Assembly (NCBI GenBank): GCA_949293415.1
Contig: CASFDK010000041.1
Location: forward strand, 1 to 64,000
DNA from: an uncultured Verrucomicrobiota bacterium
Lineage (GTDB): Bacteria > Verrucomicrobiota > Verrucomicrobiia > Opitutales > Intestinicryptomonadaceae
Direction: 5' to 3'
Length of the DNA: 64,000 nt
A model generated the notes under the pieces. The model made no database searches and was not told where the DNA came from. It worked only from the letters and a program-made list of their open reading frames with translations. This document shows, one piece after another, positions 34,771 to 44,460 of the stretch. A program made the position numbers and the translations under genes. The number at the start of each line of letters is the position of its first letter. Position 1 is the stretch's first letter.

Positions 34771-35661
34771 ATGAAAACAGGCAGGATACTTTTGGGCGCA
34801 CTCGCAATCGCGGCGGCAACGGCGGCGTTCGGCGGCGAAAAAATTACGTTCACGGGCAGCGACCTCATCAAAAACGTAATCGAAAACGAAATCGCAACGA
34901 TGGCTAAAAAGAACAATCTTGACGTGGCAATCAAAATGGACGGCACGTACTCGGCGTTGGAATCGCTCGCAAACGGAAGCTCCGAAATCGCGATTGTGGC
35001 TATGCCTCGCGGGCGCAAACTCCCCGACGGACTCGTGGCATTGCCGTTCGCCTATCAGGCTGCGGTCGTCGTGGTAAACTCGGTGAACCCGATCGAGGAA
35101 ATCACCACAAAACAGCTTTTCGACATCTACTCGATAGCCGCAAAAAACCGCGCCGAAACGTGGCAGCAGCTCGGCGTAAAAAACATCGGGCTGCGGAACA
35201 TCGCGCCGATTACCACAAACCTTTCCGACAACGTGGTCGTGGAACTGTTCAAGTATACCTCGTTGAACGCAACGAACATCGGGCAGTGGGTTCACATCGC
35301 CGAAAACAAGGCGGCAATCTACAATATGATTAAGAGCAACAACTCGGCGATTGCAATCATTGGCAAGCTCGACGGCGACAACGGCAACCTCATCAAGGTG
35401 GTATCGGTCGCAAAACCCGAAGACGACACATCGAAGGCATACGCATTCAAACCCGACAGGGAAAACATTTTCAACGGCGACTACCCGATGACTTTGCCGT
35501 TTTATATCGTTTTCAAAAAGGAAAACGTAAAAAAAGTGAAGGCTCTCGCAAGATTTTTGCTGGAAGATGACATTGCTAATAAGATAGATAAGACGGATTT
35601 CTTCAGCGCGCCGTCGAGTTCGCGAAAAAAATCCATTTTTAACCTTGACATTCCCCAATAG
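34771..35661 (+). CDS. PstS-like periplasmic binding protein
   Basis: 296 aa with a signal peptide (MKTGRILLGALAIAAATAAF). It has the PBP-like-2 fold seen in phosphate-binding proteins: ITFTGSDLIKNVIENEIATM, the DGTYSALESLANGSSEIAI switch, and LPFAYQAAVVVVNSVNPIEE before the KQLFDIYS hinge. No pstCAB genes follow, so a role in phosphate uptake is uncertain. A TTGACA box lies in its last codons. Confidence 0.75.
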   Translation: MKTGRILLGALAIAAATAAFGGEKITFTGSDLIKNVIENEIATMAKKNNLDVAIKMDGTYSALESLANGSSEIAIVAMPRGRKLPDGLVALPFAYQAAVVVVNSVNPIEEITTKQLFDIYSIAAKNRAETWQQLGVKNIGLRNIAPITTNLSDNVVVELFKYTSLNATNIGQWVHIAENKAAIYNMIKSNNSAIAIIGKLDGDNGNLIKVVSVAKPEDDTSKAYAFKPDRENIFNGDYPMTLPFYIVFKKENVKKVKALARFLLEDDIANKIDKTDFFSAPSSSRKKSIFNLDIPQ

Positions 35662-35673
35662 AACGGCACTATC
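35645..35673 (+). promoter_or_regulatory. Candidate promoter of tRNA-Gly
   Basis: Perfect TTGACA at 35645-35650, formed by the last codons of the PstS-like gene, with ACTATC 17 bases downstream and the tRNA 21 bases beyond that. The -10 match is poor. Confidence 0.35.
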
Positions 35674-35694
35674 GGAGGGCATAATCAATTTTAC

Positions 35695-35770
35695 GCGGGC
35701 TTAGCTCAATTGGCAGAGCGCGACCTTGCCAAGGTCGAGGTTGTGAGTTCGAACCTCATAGCCCGCTCCA
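35695..35770 (+). tRNA. tRNA-Gly (anticodon GCC)
   Basis: 76 bases including an encoded CCA. The acceptor GCGGGCT pairs with AGCCCGC. The D arm contains AGCTCAATTGGCAGAGC. The anticodon arm CGACC-TTGCCAA-GGTCG gives GCC. The T arm is TGAGG-TTCGAAC with the complementary strand read in order. A terminator follows directly. Confidence 0.96.
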
Positions 35771-35778
35771 TTTCAAAA

Positions 35779-35810
35779 CCGCAGACTTCGGTCTGCGGTT
35801 TCTTTTTTTC
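35779..35810 (+). terminator. Terminator after tRNA-Gly
   Basis: Perfect stem CCGCAGA / TCTGCGG closing a CTTCGG-type loop, followed by TTTCTTTTTTT. Confidence 0.9.
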
Positions 35811-35927
35811 CGTCTCCCGCCTTCAGCGCGCGGCGCAAAGCAGCAACCCGCCCGATATTCCGAAATATCGAATAGAGCCGCCGAATTTTTACTTGCAGAC
35901 AATACCGCAACCTTTAGAGTTTAACCT

Positions 35928-37661
35928 ATGAAACATTATTTTCACGCCGGACAAACCTTTTTGAAAACAACGCTCTTTGTCGGATTGCTCGGCGCGGGCG
36001 CGTCACTCTTCGGGGCGGAAAACGCCGAAAAAATCAAAACGCAGTTTACGGCGGAAAACGATTCGCTATATCTGCCGATGTCGGCGCAGGCGGAATATAC
36101 CCCGTTCGAAATTTTCTGCGACGGCAAAAAAATAGCCTCCTATGGGCGCGCCCTGCTCTCCTTCGACAGAAAGGCGTGGGAGGCGGAAATCGACATTTCG
36201 GCATACCGCGGGAAAACGCTCGTGCTCGAATCCGCCCCGAAAGCTGGGAAAAATCCGAAAATCCGCCAAGATAAAAAGAACGCCGCATACACGAAAGAGG
36301 CAAAGCGTCCGCTCTTCCACTTTTCCACGCTCAACGGCTGGCTCAACGACCCCAACGGACTTGTTTACTTCAACGGTCAGTGGCACCTTTTCCAGCAGTA
36401 CAATCCGTACTCGCACGCATTCCAGCTCGGTCTGCACTGGGCGCACGCGGTCAGCGACGACCTCGTAAACTGGCGTTATCTGCCCCAAGTGTTCACGCCC
36501 TCAATCGGCGAGGACGGAACGGCGTACGAAGCGTGGTCGGGCACGGCTTATTTCGATGCCGAAAACAAAAGCGGCTTTTTCAAAGACGGCAAGGGCGGCG
36601 TGCTCTTTGCCTACACAAAATGCAATTCGGGCGAAACGCTCGTCGCAAGCGACGACCTGAAAACATACCGCGAAGTCGGGAAAAACCCGTTCATCACGGC
36701 GGCGGGGAGAGACCCGCGCATTTTCTTCAACAAAGATTCGGGTCTGTGGACGGTCGTAAGGTACGAAGAGTCGGGCAAGGACAAAACGTTTAAATATTTC
36801 TTCGCAAAATATGTCTCGAAAGACCTTAAAACGTGGGAACGTTGCGGTATTCTGATGAACTACGCATTCGAGTGTCCCGACTTCCGCAAAATGCCAGTCG
36901 AGGGAACGGACGAAAGCAAGTGGCTTGTTTTCGACGCGGCGGGCAACTACACAATCGGCGACTTCGACGGACGCAATTTCAAAAACGCGATGAAGTACAA
37001 ACGCCTGCGCACATTCTTCGGCGCAAACTACGCAATGCAGACGTGGAACAACGCGCCCGACAACCGCACGCTCGCAGTCGCGGTAATGCGCACGGGCGAA
37101 AGATTTTTCCGCCAACACGACCAGCCCTACTCGCGCTCGATGACGCTGCCGTGGGAGCTTTACCTAGTGCGCGGCGGCGAGTTCAACTACTCGATGCGCG
37201 CGCGCATTCCGAGGGAACTTGCCGAAAGATTCGACGCGGTGGAAAAAACGCCGATCGCCGCCGAAAAAACGCAGTCGGGATTTTCGATAAAAGACATCGG
37301 TTCGTCGTCGTACATACTCGAAGGCGAAGCGGAGCTCAACGACGACGGGATTTTCAAGCTCGATATGGGCGTCGGCGCGTACATAATAAACACGCAAACC
37401 GGCGGGCTTGAAATTACCTGCAAGGGAGAGAACTCGCGCAAGTACAAACCCGATCCGCTATTCGACCGCAAAAAAATGAAGTTCTCGCTGATTGTCGATT
37501 TGTGCGGCGCGGAGCTTATGATAAACGACGGGCAGGCGGTAATCTCGCTCGGCGCGTGGATTGACGAACACCACGACATCGCGGTTTCCGCAAAAAAACT
37601 CTCGAATCTTTCCTTGCGTAAATTCACCGAAAAGGATTTCCTGCCGAAACATGGAAAGTAA
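35928..37661 (+). CDS. Secreted GH32 fructan hydrolase (levanase/inulinase type)
   Basis: 577 aa with an N-terminal signal segment (LFVGLLGAGASLFGAE). The three GH32 acidic motifs are visible: WLNDPNG (nucleophile Asp near 140), RDPRIF (near 261), and ECPDF (acid/base Glu near 314). A beta-rich N-terminal region of about 110 residues precedes the five-bladed propeller, and a C-terminal beta-sandwich follows. It should cleave beta-fructans outside the cytoplasm. The next gene starts inside its last codons. Confidence 0.93.
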   Translation: MKHYFHAGQTFLKTTLFVGLLGAGASLFGAENAEKIKTQFTAENDSLYLPMSAQAEYTPFEIFCDGKKIASYGRALLSFDRKAWEAEIDISAYRGKTLVLESAPKAGKNPKIRQDKKNAAYTKEAKRPLFHFSTLNGWLNDPNGLVYFNGQWHLFQQYNPYSHAFQLGLHWAHAVSDDLVNWRYLPQVFTPSIGEDGTAYEAWSGTAYFDAENKSGFFKDGKGGVLFAYTKCNSGETLVASDDLKTYREVGKNPFITAAGRDPRIFFNKDSGLWTVVRYEESGKDKTFKYFFAKYVSKDLKTWERCGILMNYAFECPDFRKMPVEGTDESKWLVFDAAGNYTIGDFDGRNFKNAMKYKRLRTFFGANYAMQTWNNAPDNRTLAVAVMRTGERFFRQHDQPYSRSMTLPWELYLVRGGEFNYSMRARIPRELAERFDAVEKTPIAAEKTQSGFSIKDIGSSSYILEGEAELNDDGIFKLDMGVGAYIINTQTGGLEITCKGENSRKYKPDPLFDRKKMKFSLIVDLCGAELMINDGQAVISLGAWIDEHHDIAVSAKKLSNLSLRKFTEKDFLPKHGK

Positions 37662-38112
37662 ATCGGAAACGATGAAAGCGGAGCGGAAACATGTTTCGGC
37701 GGAAAGATTGCGGAATGCGCTGCGTTTCCCCGCCGAGATGTTCCTGCTCGTTTCGGCAACGGTTGCGGCGTTGGCGTGCGACTACTGGGCGTTGGGCTAC
37801 ATAGAAATACCCGCCCAATCGCGCTGCGGATTGGAGTCAATCGTGTGGATTTTCATCTGGATCGCCTCGGGAATTTCGCTCGCACTGAAATTTCTGCTCG
37901 CGCGTTTTTTCAAGTATGCGAAACTCTATCCCGCCGTCGGAATTTTGCTGACATTGGCGGTTTACGCAGCCGCCATCGCGTCCGCCAAAAATGACGAAAC
38001 GATACGCCAAGCCGCCGAATGCGCCGTCTACGTCTGTTTTGCCGCCGAAATTGCCGCAGCCGTTTTCTTTGCGATTAAAACAGAAACGGCGCGCGAAATC
38101 GCAAAAGATTAA
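37651..38112 (+). CDS. Small polytopic membrane protein, unknown
   Basis: 153 aa from the ATG overlapping the GH32 stop; a second in-frame ATG at 37672 with GGAA upstream is also possible (146 aa). Four hydrophobic segments are seen: about 28-48 (MFLLVSATVAALACDYWAL), 62-85 (IVWIFIWIASGISLALKFLL), 92-112 and 120-145. No motif is recognised. Tight overlap with GH32 suggests co-expression. Confidence 0.6.
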   Translation: MESKSETMKAERKHVSAERLRNALRFPAEMFLLVSATVAALACDYWALGYIEIPAQSRCGLESIVWIFIWIASGISLALKFLLARFFKYAKLYPAVGILLTLAVYAAAIASAKNDETIRQAAECAVYVCFAAEIAAAVFFAIKTETAREIAKD

Positions 38113-38147
38113 GCCCAAGCTCCGTCCGGCATTGCGGGTTAATCGGG

Positions 38148-40676
38148 CTAATATATCATTATCGTCTTCCCGCGTTTTGAGGAGTCTTCGGGAATGAAAA
38201 TCTCGGGCAGCCCAACGGGACTGCCGAGTTTTTTCAATTTCGCCCGAAACCGCAAACGCCAGCCGATTCCGTCGGATTCGCGGCAATAGCGGATACACTC
38301 CGGCTCGAACACAGGCAGAAGCTTCGCCCAATCGGCGGAGGACAATTTGCGCCACGCATCGGGAACGTCCCAAGACTTTCTCATTTTCGGATATTTTTCG
38401 ATAATCTCAACAATGTCTCCGCCCGTCAGCCCCGCAATGCTGCGCGTCTTCAAAAACGCGCCGATTCTCGCCTTGGCAGCGCGCCGCCGAACGCGGTCTA
38501 TTTTTCTGCCGATAACGTCGTATACATTGCCCCTGTCGGGATAGGCGTTGCCGGACTTTTCGGATGCAAGTTCGGCCGAAAAATCCAAATCTTCGGGCGA
38601 AAGTTTTGCATATTTCAGAATGATTTTCGCGGCGACGACATCGCCGTTTTCCGTCGCCACCTGCAGCGGCGTAGCCCTGTCGGTATGGTAATAAAACAAG
38701 TCTTCGGGCATACCGCGCCGTATTTGCCAATACCCGAAATCCATATCCGCGCCCGCGCAAATCAGCAGCTTCAGCAGCAGGTGGAATCCGTTAACGGCGG
38801 CGAGAATTGCATATGAACCGTATTTGGGTATGCGCTCGTTTACGTCGCCGCAAAATTCGAACTTCGAGCCGGACATCGCAAATTTTTCGGCAAGATATCC
38901 GAAGTCCGTCCCGAGCGATTCCCGCAACTTTTGCGGCGTGATTTTTTCGACGAACGCAATCGGCTTGTCGTTTTCGCGTTCCGCCATTTTGCAAAGGATT
39001 TCGTCGTCATCGAAATAGTGAATGTCCTCGTCGATTTCGGGATATTTTTTCGCAAAATAAGCCCTATAAAAACATTTTTTGTCTTTCTTGAATTGCGGCA
39101 AATATTGCGGCAAAAGTTTCCCGATGCGCTCCACGCCCAAGGCGTTCCAGTCGATTTTTGAGGGCGGAAATTTGAAAAGCTTCCGCGACAGAATGCGGAA
39201 GACCTCCTCGGCGGAAAATTCGAGCCTTTTCCGTTTTCCGTTCGGAAGCGAAACCTTTTCGGCAAGCCGCCCGTCGATTTCCGCATCGAGAAGCTTTTCG
39301 ATTTCGGGATAGACCGTCTTCCTATACCTTCCCAAAACCCCCGATTCCGAAAGCATCGACGACATCTGTTCGTACGCTTCTAACAGCGACTTGTCGGACG
39401 GAATTTTTTTCGAGAGCAGATATTTTACCGCGGCGATGTTTCCGTCGCGGCAAACCAAAGCGAGCGGATTTATGCGCCTCGAACCGTACTTCAACGGAAT
39501 GTCCGCCTCGGGAACGGCGCCCAGTGCGAGAAGCGAATCGGCAAGCGCAAACGCGGAAACGCGCAACGCCGCAGCAAAGGGCGTATCCGTATTTTCCGCC
39601 GCAATATTGACATTGCTTTCGTCGAAAAGGGAAAGGGCTTCGTCGGGGTTTGTGAAAATTTTGTCGATGCGTCCGCCCGCCGACTTTTCGAAACGTAAAA
39701 CTTTTTCTGCGGGTATATCCTCCGACTTTCCGAAATCGCCGTCCGAAGACGGAAGGGGAAGCGGATGCTGCGGCGGATTGCCCTTCTTCTCGGAGGATGT
39801 CGAGCGGCGGATTTCGTCAACGACAAACGCGCCGCGCCGTTTCAGTTTTTCCCACAAAACGTCGACAACATCTTCGAGCACGCCCTTTGCGCCGCCGCCG
39901 ATATAGGTTTTGTTTTTCAGGCAGCAAGCCGCGTCGTAGGCTTGCCACAAATTTTCGGTCGAGATTCGGCGGGCTTTCATCACGGCGGAAAAGATTCCGA
40001 AATCGCCGCACACTGCGGCAAAGGCAACCGCCGACGCCGCGCCGAAACCGCACCCCGCCCAAAGATGCGAAGCCCTGACATTGACGCTCGAGCCGGCAGC
40101 AAGCAGTTTTTCCACGACGGACAAACTTCCCGTTTTCACGGCGGCGATTAGCGGCGTACCCCAATGCTCTCCCGCGCGGTCGAGATTCTTTTCGGAGGCG
40201 ATTAGCGCGGATATTTTGTCGGCTCCGCACATCTCCTTTACAGCCCGCACGAGCGGCGGAATAAAACAATCAACACTGTCGCGGCATGGCTTGCCCTTTA
40301 TTGGCTTTTTCGATTTTAGGGGAATGTCTTCGAACGCCGCGTTCCCGCGCAACAGACAAATGTCGAACCGCAATTCGCCCGTAGTGTATTCGAGATTTGC
40401 GACGAAGACGCGCCGCCTGGCTTCGCGCGAATAATACGAAAGGGCCGCGGTTATGAGCCGCGGAACATAGCATATCAATTTGCCCCGAAATTTGATTGCC
40501 ACAGCGTATTTATCGTGTTTGTTGTCCGGTTCGAATTTGAATTTAATCCCGTCCAAGTCGGGATTCTCCGCGAACTTTCGGAACGCCTTTCTCCGCCAAT
40601 ACATCCCGACGGATGCGACGTTCCTGTACAAATACGCAAAATTTTCCGTACGCCCTTCCATAATCAACCGATGCAA
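38148..40676 (-). CDS. HIRAN-ankyrin protein with Trp-Leu repeats
   Basis: 842 aa, no signal peptide. Residues about 20-100 fit a HIRAN domain (VASVGMYWRRKAFRKF, KFEPDNKHDKYAVAI, CYVPRL), a fold linked to recognition of damaged DNA ends. Three ankyrin clusters follow (about 155-250, 355-420, 625-695; e.g. TPLIAAVKTGSLSVVEKLLA, TPLQVATENGDVVAAKIIL). Between and after them are repeats with the pattern W-x-x-L ... LLPxxxPxFxxxC (about 505-545, 780-815), as in ankyrin proteins of gut Verrucomicrobia and Lentisphaerae. No nuclease or ATPase motif is seen. The fusion is unusual; function unknown. Confidence 0.75.
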   Translation of the reverse strand: MHRLIMEGRTENFAYLYRNVASVGMYWRRKAFRKFAENPDLDGIKFKFEPDNKHDKYAVAIKFRGKLICYVPRLITAALSYYSREARRRVFVANLEYTTGELRFDICLLRGNAAFEDIPLKSKKPIKGKPCRDSVDCFIPPLVRAVKEMCGADKISALIASEKNLDRAGEHWGTPLIAAVKTGSLSVVEKLLAAGSSVNVRASHLWAGCGFGAASAVAFAAVCGDFGIFSAVMKARRISTENLWQAYDAACCLKNKTYIGGGAKGVLEDVVDVLWEKLKRRGAFVVDEIRRSTSSEKKGNPPQHPLPLPSSDGDFGKSEDIPAEKVLRFEKSAGGRIDKIFTNPDEALSLFDESNVNIAAENTDTPFAAALRVSAFALADSLLALGAVPEADIPLKYGSRRINPLALVCRDGNIAAVKYLLSKKIPSDKSLLEAYEQMSSMLSESGVLGRYRKTVYPEIEKLLDAEIDGRLAEKVSLPNGKRKRLEFSAEEVFRILSRKLFKFPPSKIDWNALGVERIGKLLPQYLPQFKKDKKCFYRAYFAKKYPEIDEDIHYFDDDEILCKMAERENDKPIAFVEKITPQKLRESLGTDFGYLAEKFAMSGSKFEFCGDVNERIPKYGSYAILAAVNGFHLLLKLLICAGADMDFGYWQIRRGMPEDLFYYHTDRATPLQVATENGDVVAAKIILKYAKLSPEDLDFSAELASEKSGNAYPDRGNVYDVIGRKIDRVRRRAAKARIGAFLKTRSIAGLTGGDIVEIIEKYPKMRKSWDVPDAWRKLSSADWAKLLPVFEPECIRYCRESDGIGWRLRFRAKLKKLGSPVGLPEIFIPEDSSKRGKTIMIY

Positions 40677-40824
40677 GCCCGCCCGAATGTGACGGAGCTT
40701 CGGATTCGAGTCTCGAAATTTATCGAACGCTTGTAAAGATAAAAATTCTGCCTAAACTTTTGCCCGACTGCTCCGAAAATATATTCTTGACCGTGCCCGT
40801 CCGCGCCCCAAGACTAATTCCGCA

Positions 40825-41250
40825 ATGATTACCCGCAACAAAAACGTTTTGTATTTTCTCTATCCCGCGACATTCGCGCCGCTCGCGGCGGCGGGGTCTA
40901 TATACGCGCACGCCGATTTTTCGAATCCGCTCTACATTCTCTACGCGTTGCTGCCGCTGGCTGTTTCGTCCGCGCTTTCGCTTGCGGCGGCGGTCGCCCC
41001 GCGCGGAACGCGTATCGGCGGATTCGCGGACGGATGTTCGCTTGCGCGGTTTTCGGTGCTCTCGTTTGCCACATACGTTGCGTGCCTTTTTGTCGCGAGC
41101 GCGGCGACGCTTGCAATCCGCGGGCGCATAGACCTGCCGTTTGTGATGGGCGCGTGGATGGTGCTTCTTACTATTTTCAGCGTATACCTTTTCTGCTATC
41201 TCTATGCGGTTTACCTGATTTTCTACAAGGACAATCCCGACTTCCTTTGA
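40825..41250 (+). CDS. Small four-helix membrane protein, unknown
   Basis: 141 aa. Hydrophobic segments lie at about 8-28, 36-58 (LYILYALLPLAVSSALSLAA), 77-97 and 105-132. No motif identifies a family; the C-terminus YKDNPDFL is polar. It has a strong terminator directly after it and stands alone. Confidence 0.6.
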   Translation: MITRNKNVLYFLYPATFAPLAAAGSIYAHADFSNPLYILYALLPLAVSSALSLAAAVAPRGTRIGGFADGCSLARFSVLSFATYVACLFVASAATLAIRGRIDLPFVMGAWMVLLTIFSVYLFCYLYAVYLIFYKDNPDFL

Positions 41251-41253
41251 ACG

Positions 41254-41293
41254 AAAAAACGCGCGGAACAACGAAAAGTTCCGCGCGTTTTTT
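41254..41293. terminator. Bidirectional terminator between convergent genes
   Basis: Stem AACGCGCGGAAC / GTTCCGCGCGTT with an 8-base loop, T-run on one side and A-run on the other, between the plus-strand membrane protein and the minus-strand SGNH hydrolase. Confidence 0.9.
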
Positions 41294-41311
41294 GTGTCCC
41301 CGTTTCGGGTT

Positions 41312-42442
41312 TTATTCTGCGCCCAACGCCTTTTTGAGCGTGGGCAGACTGTTCCTGAACATCAGATAAAAACCGAGGTCGTTCGGATGGCATTTGTCGA
41401 CCGTAAGGTACGAAACGTCAGCGCCCTCGAAGAGCTTTTTTCCGTCCACAAACCACACTTTTTTGTCGCCCGTTTTGACCGCGTTTTCGTAGGTCGCGCG
41501 GACAATGGCATCGCGTTCGTCGGTTGCGCCCGTAATCTTTCCCAAGATGATTATCGGCAGGTCGGGATGAGCCTTTCTTATCCGCTTGAAGAACGCCTCA
41601 TGGGTCTTCGCCAAGTGTTTGGCGTTCGGGGCGTTGTAGTCGTAATCGTAGACGAAGGCGGCAAGGTCGAGCGATGCGATAAGTTCCGCCATTTTAGGCT
41701 CGCCCTTTGCATTGCCCGAAAAGCCCAAGTTTATCATCGGCGCGTCGAGCTCGCGGCAGAGCATAGCCGAATACGAATTCGATGTTCTGCTTGCGCACGC
41801 GCCCTGCGTAATCGACGACCCGTAGAAGAGAATCGGTTTTTTTATTTTATGCGGCGTCGGCTCTTCGATTTTCGCGTCGGGAGAAAGCCCTATTTCGAGC
41901 GAATAGAGACCGTTGTATAGCGGCAGGTAGATTGCGTAGTCGCACATTTTCCCCGTCCCCGATTTTGCCACTACAGCCACGAGCGGGCGCGGAATCTCGT
42001 TCTTGTAGTGCGCGGGATTTACCGTTTTGACGTGTTCGTTGCGGTTGCGGAAAATGTCGAAGCCCGAAGAGCCCGTTTCGGGCATATGCCCCATTTTCGG
42101 ATTCTGGTTGAGGATGTTCGCGCGGATTGTTACGCAGCGCGAATTGGTACGAAAGCGGACGACACCGCCCGCCGTGTGGTTGGCGAGATGCCAAACGCCG
42201 CTGCTGATGTCCTGCGGTGTAATCGTGCGCGGCAGACGGTAGAGATTTTTGCCCATCGTCTCTTTCGAGTACCACGGAAAGCCCTCGAGCACGAACGGTT
42301 TCTCGAACGCATTGCGGTAGACGACTTCAACGCCGTCGACTTTTTCGGGCGCAAAGTTCCTGTCGAGCTTTGCGATGTCCTGCGCGAAAACGGGCGCAGC
42401 GGCAACGGAGAGCAAAATCGATGCGAATATAAACTTGAACAT
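41312..42442 (-). CDS. Secreted SGNH/GDSL hydrolase
   Basis: 376 aa from the ATG at 42442; the upstream extension is not convincing. Signal peptide (MFKFIFASILLSVAAAPVFA). An N-terminal beta-sandwich of about 170 residues precedes the SGNH domain: block I GSSITQG (Ser near 205), block II with MINLGFSGNAKGEP, and block V KCHPND (catalytic His near 353). Likely a carbohydrate esterase. It follows the DUF5696-like gene on the same strand. Confidence 0.85.
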   Translation of the reverse strand: MFKFIFASILLSVAAAPVFAQDIAKLDRNFAPEKVDGVEVVYRNAFEKPFVLEGFPWYSKETMGKNLYRLPRTITPQDISSGVWHLANHTAGGVVRFRTNSRCVTIRANILNQNPKMGHMPETGSSGFDIFRNRNEHVKTVNPAHYKNEIPRPLVAVVAKSGTGKMCDYAIYLPLYNGLYSLEIGLSPDAKIEEPTPHKIKKPILFYGSSITQGACASRTSNSYSAMLCRELDAPMINLGFSGNAKGEPKMAELIASLDLAAFVYDYDYNAPNAKHLAKTHEAFFKRIRKAHPDLPIIILGKITGATDERDAIVRATYENAVKTGDKKVWFVDGKKLFEGADVSYLTVDKCHPNDLGFYLMFRNSLPTLKKALGAE

Positions 42443-42479
42443 GGCGGAAAATCTAAAAGTTCCGCGCCGTCCGTTCAAG

Positions 42480-42514
42480 AAAAAACGCCCGCGAAGCAAA
42501 GCCTGCGGACGTTC
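42480..42514 (-). terminator. Terminator after the DUF5696-like gene
   Basis: On the minus strand ACGTCCGC pairs with GCGGGCGT (one G-U) and is followed by TTTTTTC. It separates this gene from the SGNH gene downstream. Confidence 0.65.
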
Positions 42515-42539
42515 GGAAGCGCGGGGAAAAAACGCGCCG

Positions 42540-44333
42540 CTATTTTTTGAAAAGCATGTAGCCGAGCGGCCGCACGGTCTGCGACTTATAGGCGAACGGC
42601 TTGTCCGAATAGTTCGAGACAATCTCGCTGCCGTCGGAATAACGCGATACGAAAACGTTCGGGGCAATCTCCCCGTGCTTGTCCATAAAGCACAGCTGCA
42701 GGTAGGCGAGTTTTTTGTACTCGTCGTACGCCTGTTTGATTTTGCCTACGTCGTGCGCGAGCTTTTCGTCGGTCTGGCAGGTGATGTCGTCTTCGCCCAT
42801 CCAATTCGCCTTGCCGTCGAGGAACTTGGAGTGGAAGTAGAAACTCGGACGCCCGCCGAATTCGACAAACTTAAGCTGCACCTTCGCATCCTTGATGGTG
42901 TGGTTGATTGTGTAGGGACCGGGGTTGTAGAGCGTAATGCCGTGGTAGACCAGCGGAAAAAGCGGCACCTGCGCGTCGACAAACTTGCGGTTCTCCTTCC
43001 CCAACAGGAACGAGACGTAGAGAACGGAATCGACAACCGAGAAGCAGTGGTCGTAGCCGCCCTCCGACATCGAGCCGCCGAACGCGCCGTTGCAGTATTC
43101 GAAAATCTTGTTCATATACGCCGCCGCCTCGTCGGGATTCGTCGGATGTCGCGGGTCGAAACAGTCGCGCGCGGCTACGCACGAAACGACGTCGATATAG
43201 TGCATGCCCTTGAATCCGAGATCGGCAACGCGCCTCAAATCGTGTTCGCCGAACCGCTCGTAGGCGCGTTTCCAACAGACTTGGTACATATCGCCGCCGC
43301 TCCACGGGGTGTCGTTTTTGACCATTTTTCCGCTCGGATCTTTGATGATGTATTCTTCGTCCCAATTTTCGGCGATTTCGTACGCGTCGGTGCTGTTTGT
43401 ATGGCAGGTGATTTGATAACCGTCGGCGAGAGTGTTTTTAATGAGCTTGCGCAACTTCGCTTCGCCGCCCAACGACGGTTCGACGGGGAACATCTGCGGA
43501 TAGCGTCCGTCGTGCCCGCGGATGTTCCAGCCCACGAGGCAAAGCTCCGCTTTGTCCACGCCCTGCTTTTTAAGCTCGCGCACGATGTCGCCGACTCTGT
43601 CGAACGTAACGACCGCCTTCATCGGCGGCTCGTTTTCGGGAGTCTGACGGCGGATTTTCGGCGGAGCGGGCTTCCAACCCTGACGGATTCTGATTTCGGG
43701 CGCGTCGATGCAATACTTCAGCGCAGGTCTTTCCTTTATCTTTTCGGAAAGCGGGCGCACGGCCCCCGTGTCGAGTTTGTACTTGCGGTATTCGCGCGCC
43801 ATTCCCGAATAGTCGGCGGAATCGCCCGAAAGCTTTTTGAAATCTATCAGCACGTCGGCGTACGGCTTGCGGTCCTTGAATTTATAGTAAATGACCTGCC
43901 TGTACTCGCCGCCCTTTTTGACGTTTTTTGCCGAAAACGAATATGGCATCCCCTTGACAATGGCAACGTACGTTCCGCTCGGCGTTTTCGAGCCGACAAA
44001 CGCCATCTGCGCCCTGTTGATGCCTACATTGCCGTCTTCGCGGTCTTTGAAGCGCGTAAGAACGCCGTTGGGAAGAATCAGATAGCCGTCGTCGCCGACC
44101 TTCGCACGGGCGAACTCGGGGGCGATTTCCAGATACGCAACGTCGTCGGCAATCGACGCCTTCGGAATGCGCAGGCGGAAAGTATCGGGCGAAACCTCCT
44201 CGAGCTTCACGGTTTCGGTACGCGGTTTTTTGCCGACGAGCGTATAGGTTAAATCTACAGTTTCGGCGTAGAGCGACGAACAAAACGCAAACAGCGAAAG
44301 CACAAAAGTTGTCTTTGCGGAAAAGTTATTCAT
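42540..44333 (-). CDS. Secreted DUF5696-like putative glycosidase
   Basis: 597 aa from the ATG at 44333 (earlier starts lack support). Signal peptide (TTFVLSLFAFCSSLYAE). An N-terminal beta-rich domain (about 20-170) leads to a TIM-barrel-like region with KAELCLVGWNIRGHDGRYPQ (about 255) and, further on, MHYIDVVSCVAARDCFDPRH, where a catalytic Asp could lie. The ending SNYSDKPFAYKSQTVRPLGY resembles DUF5696 and GH101-type proteins. No activity is established; a glycosidase is the best inference. Confidence 0.6.
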   Translation of the reverse strand: MNNFSAKTTFVLSLFAFCSSLYAETVDLTYTLVGKKPRTETVKLEEVSPDTFRLRIPKASIADDVAYLEIAPEFARAKVGDDGYLILPNGVLTRFKDREDGNVGINRAQMAFVGSKTPSGTYVAIVKGMPYSFSAKNVKKGGEYRQVIYYKFKDRKPYADVLIDFKKLSGDSADYSGMAREYRKYKLDTGAVRPLSEKIKERPALKYCIDAPEIRIRQGWKPAPPKIRRQTPENEPPMKAVVTFDRVGDIVRELKKQGVDKAELCLVGWNIRGHDGRYPQMFPVEPSLGGEAKLRKLIKNTLADGYQITCHTNSTDAYEIAENWDEEYIIKDPSGKMVKNDTPWSGGDMYQVCWKRAYERFGEHDLRRVADLGFKGMHYIDVVSCVAARDCFDPRHPTNPDEAAAYMNKIFEYCNGAFGGSMSEGGYDHCFSVVDSVLYVSFLLGKENRKFVDAQVPLFPLVYHGITLYNPGPYTINHTIKDAKVQLKFVEFGGRPSFYFHSKFLDGKANWMGEDDITCQTDEKLAHDVGKIKQAYDEYKKLAYLQLCFMDKHGEIAPNVFVSRYSDGSEIVSNYSDKPFAYKSQTVRPLGYMLFKK

Positions 44334-44460
44334 ATCGGAAAGACGTGTATACTGCTCTAACGTTAGAGTCAAGTTAAAAAATTTTGGCCATTGCCACGGA
44401 TTGCAATGTAATTTTCCTTGCAAATGGATTGAAAATTCTTTCTACTTCCGAGATTACAAG

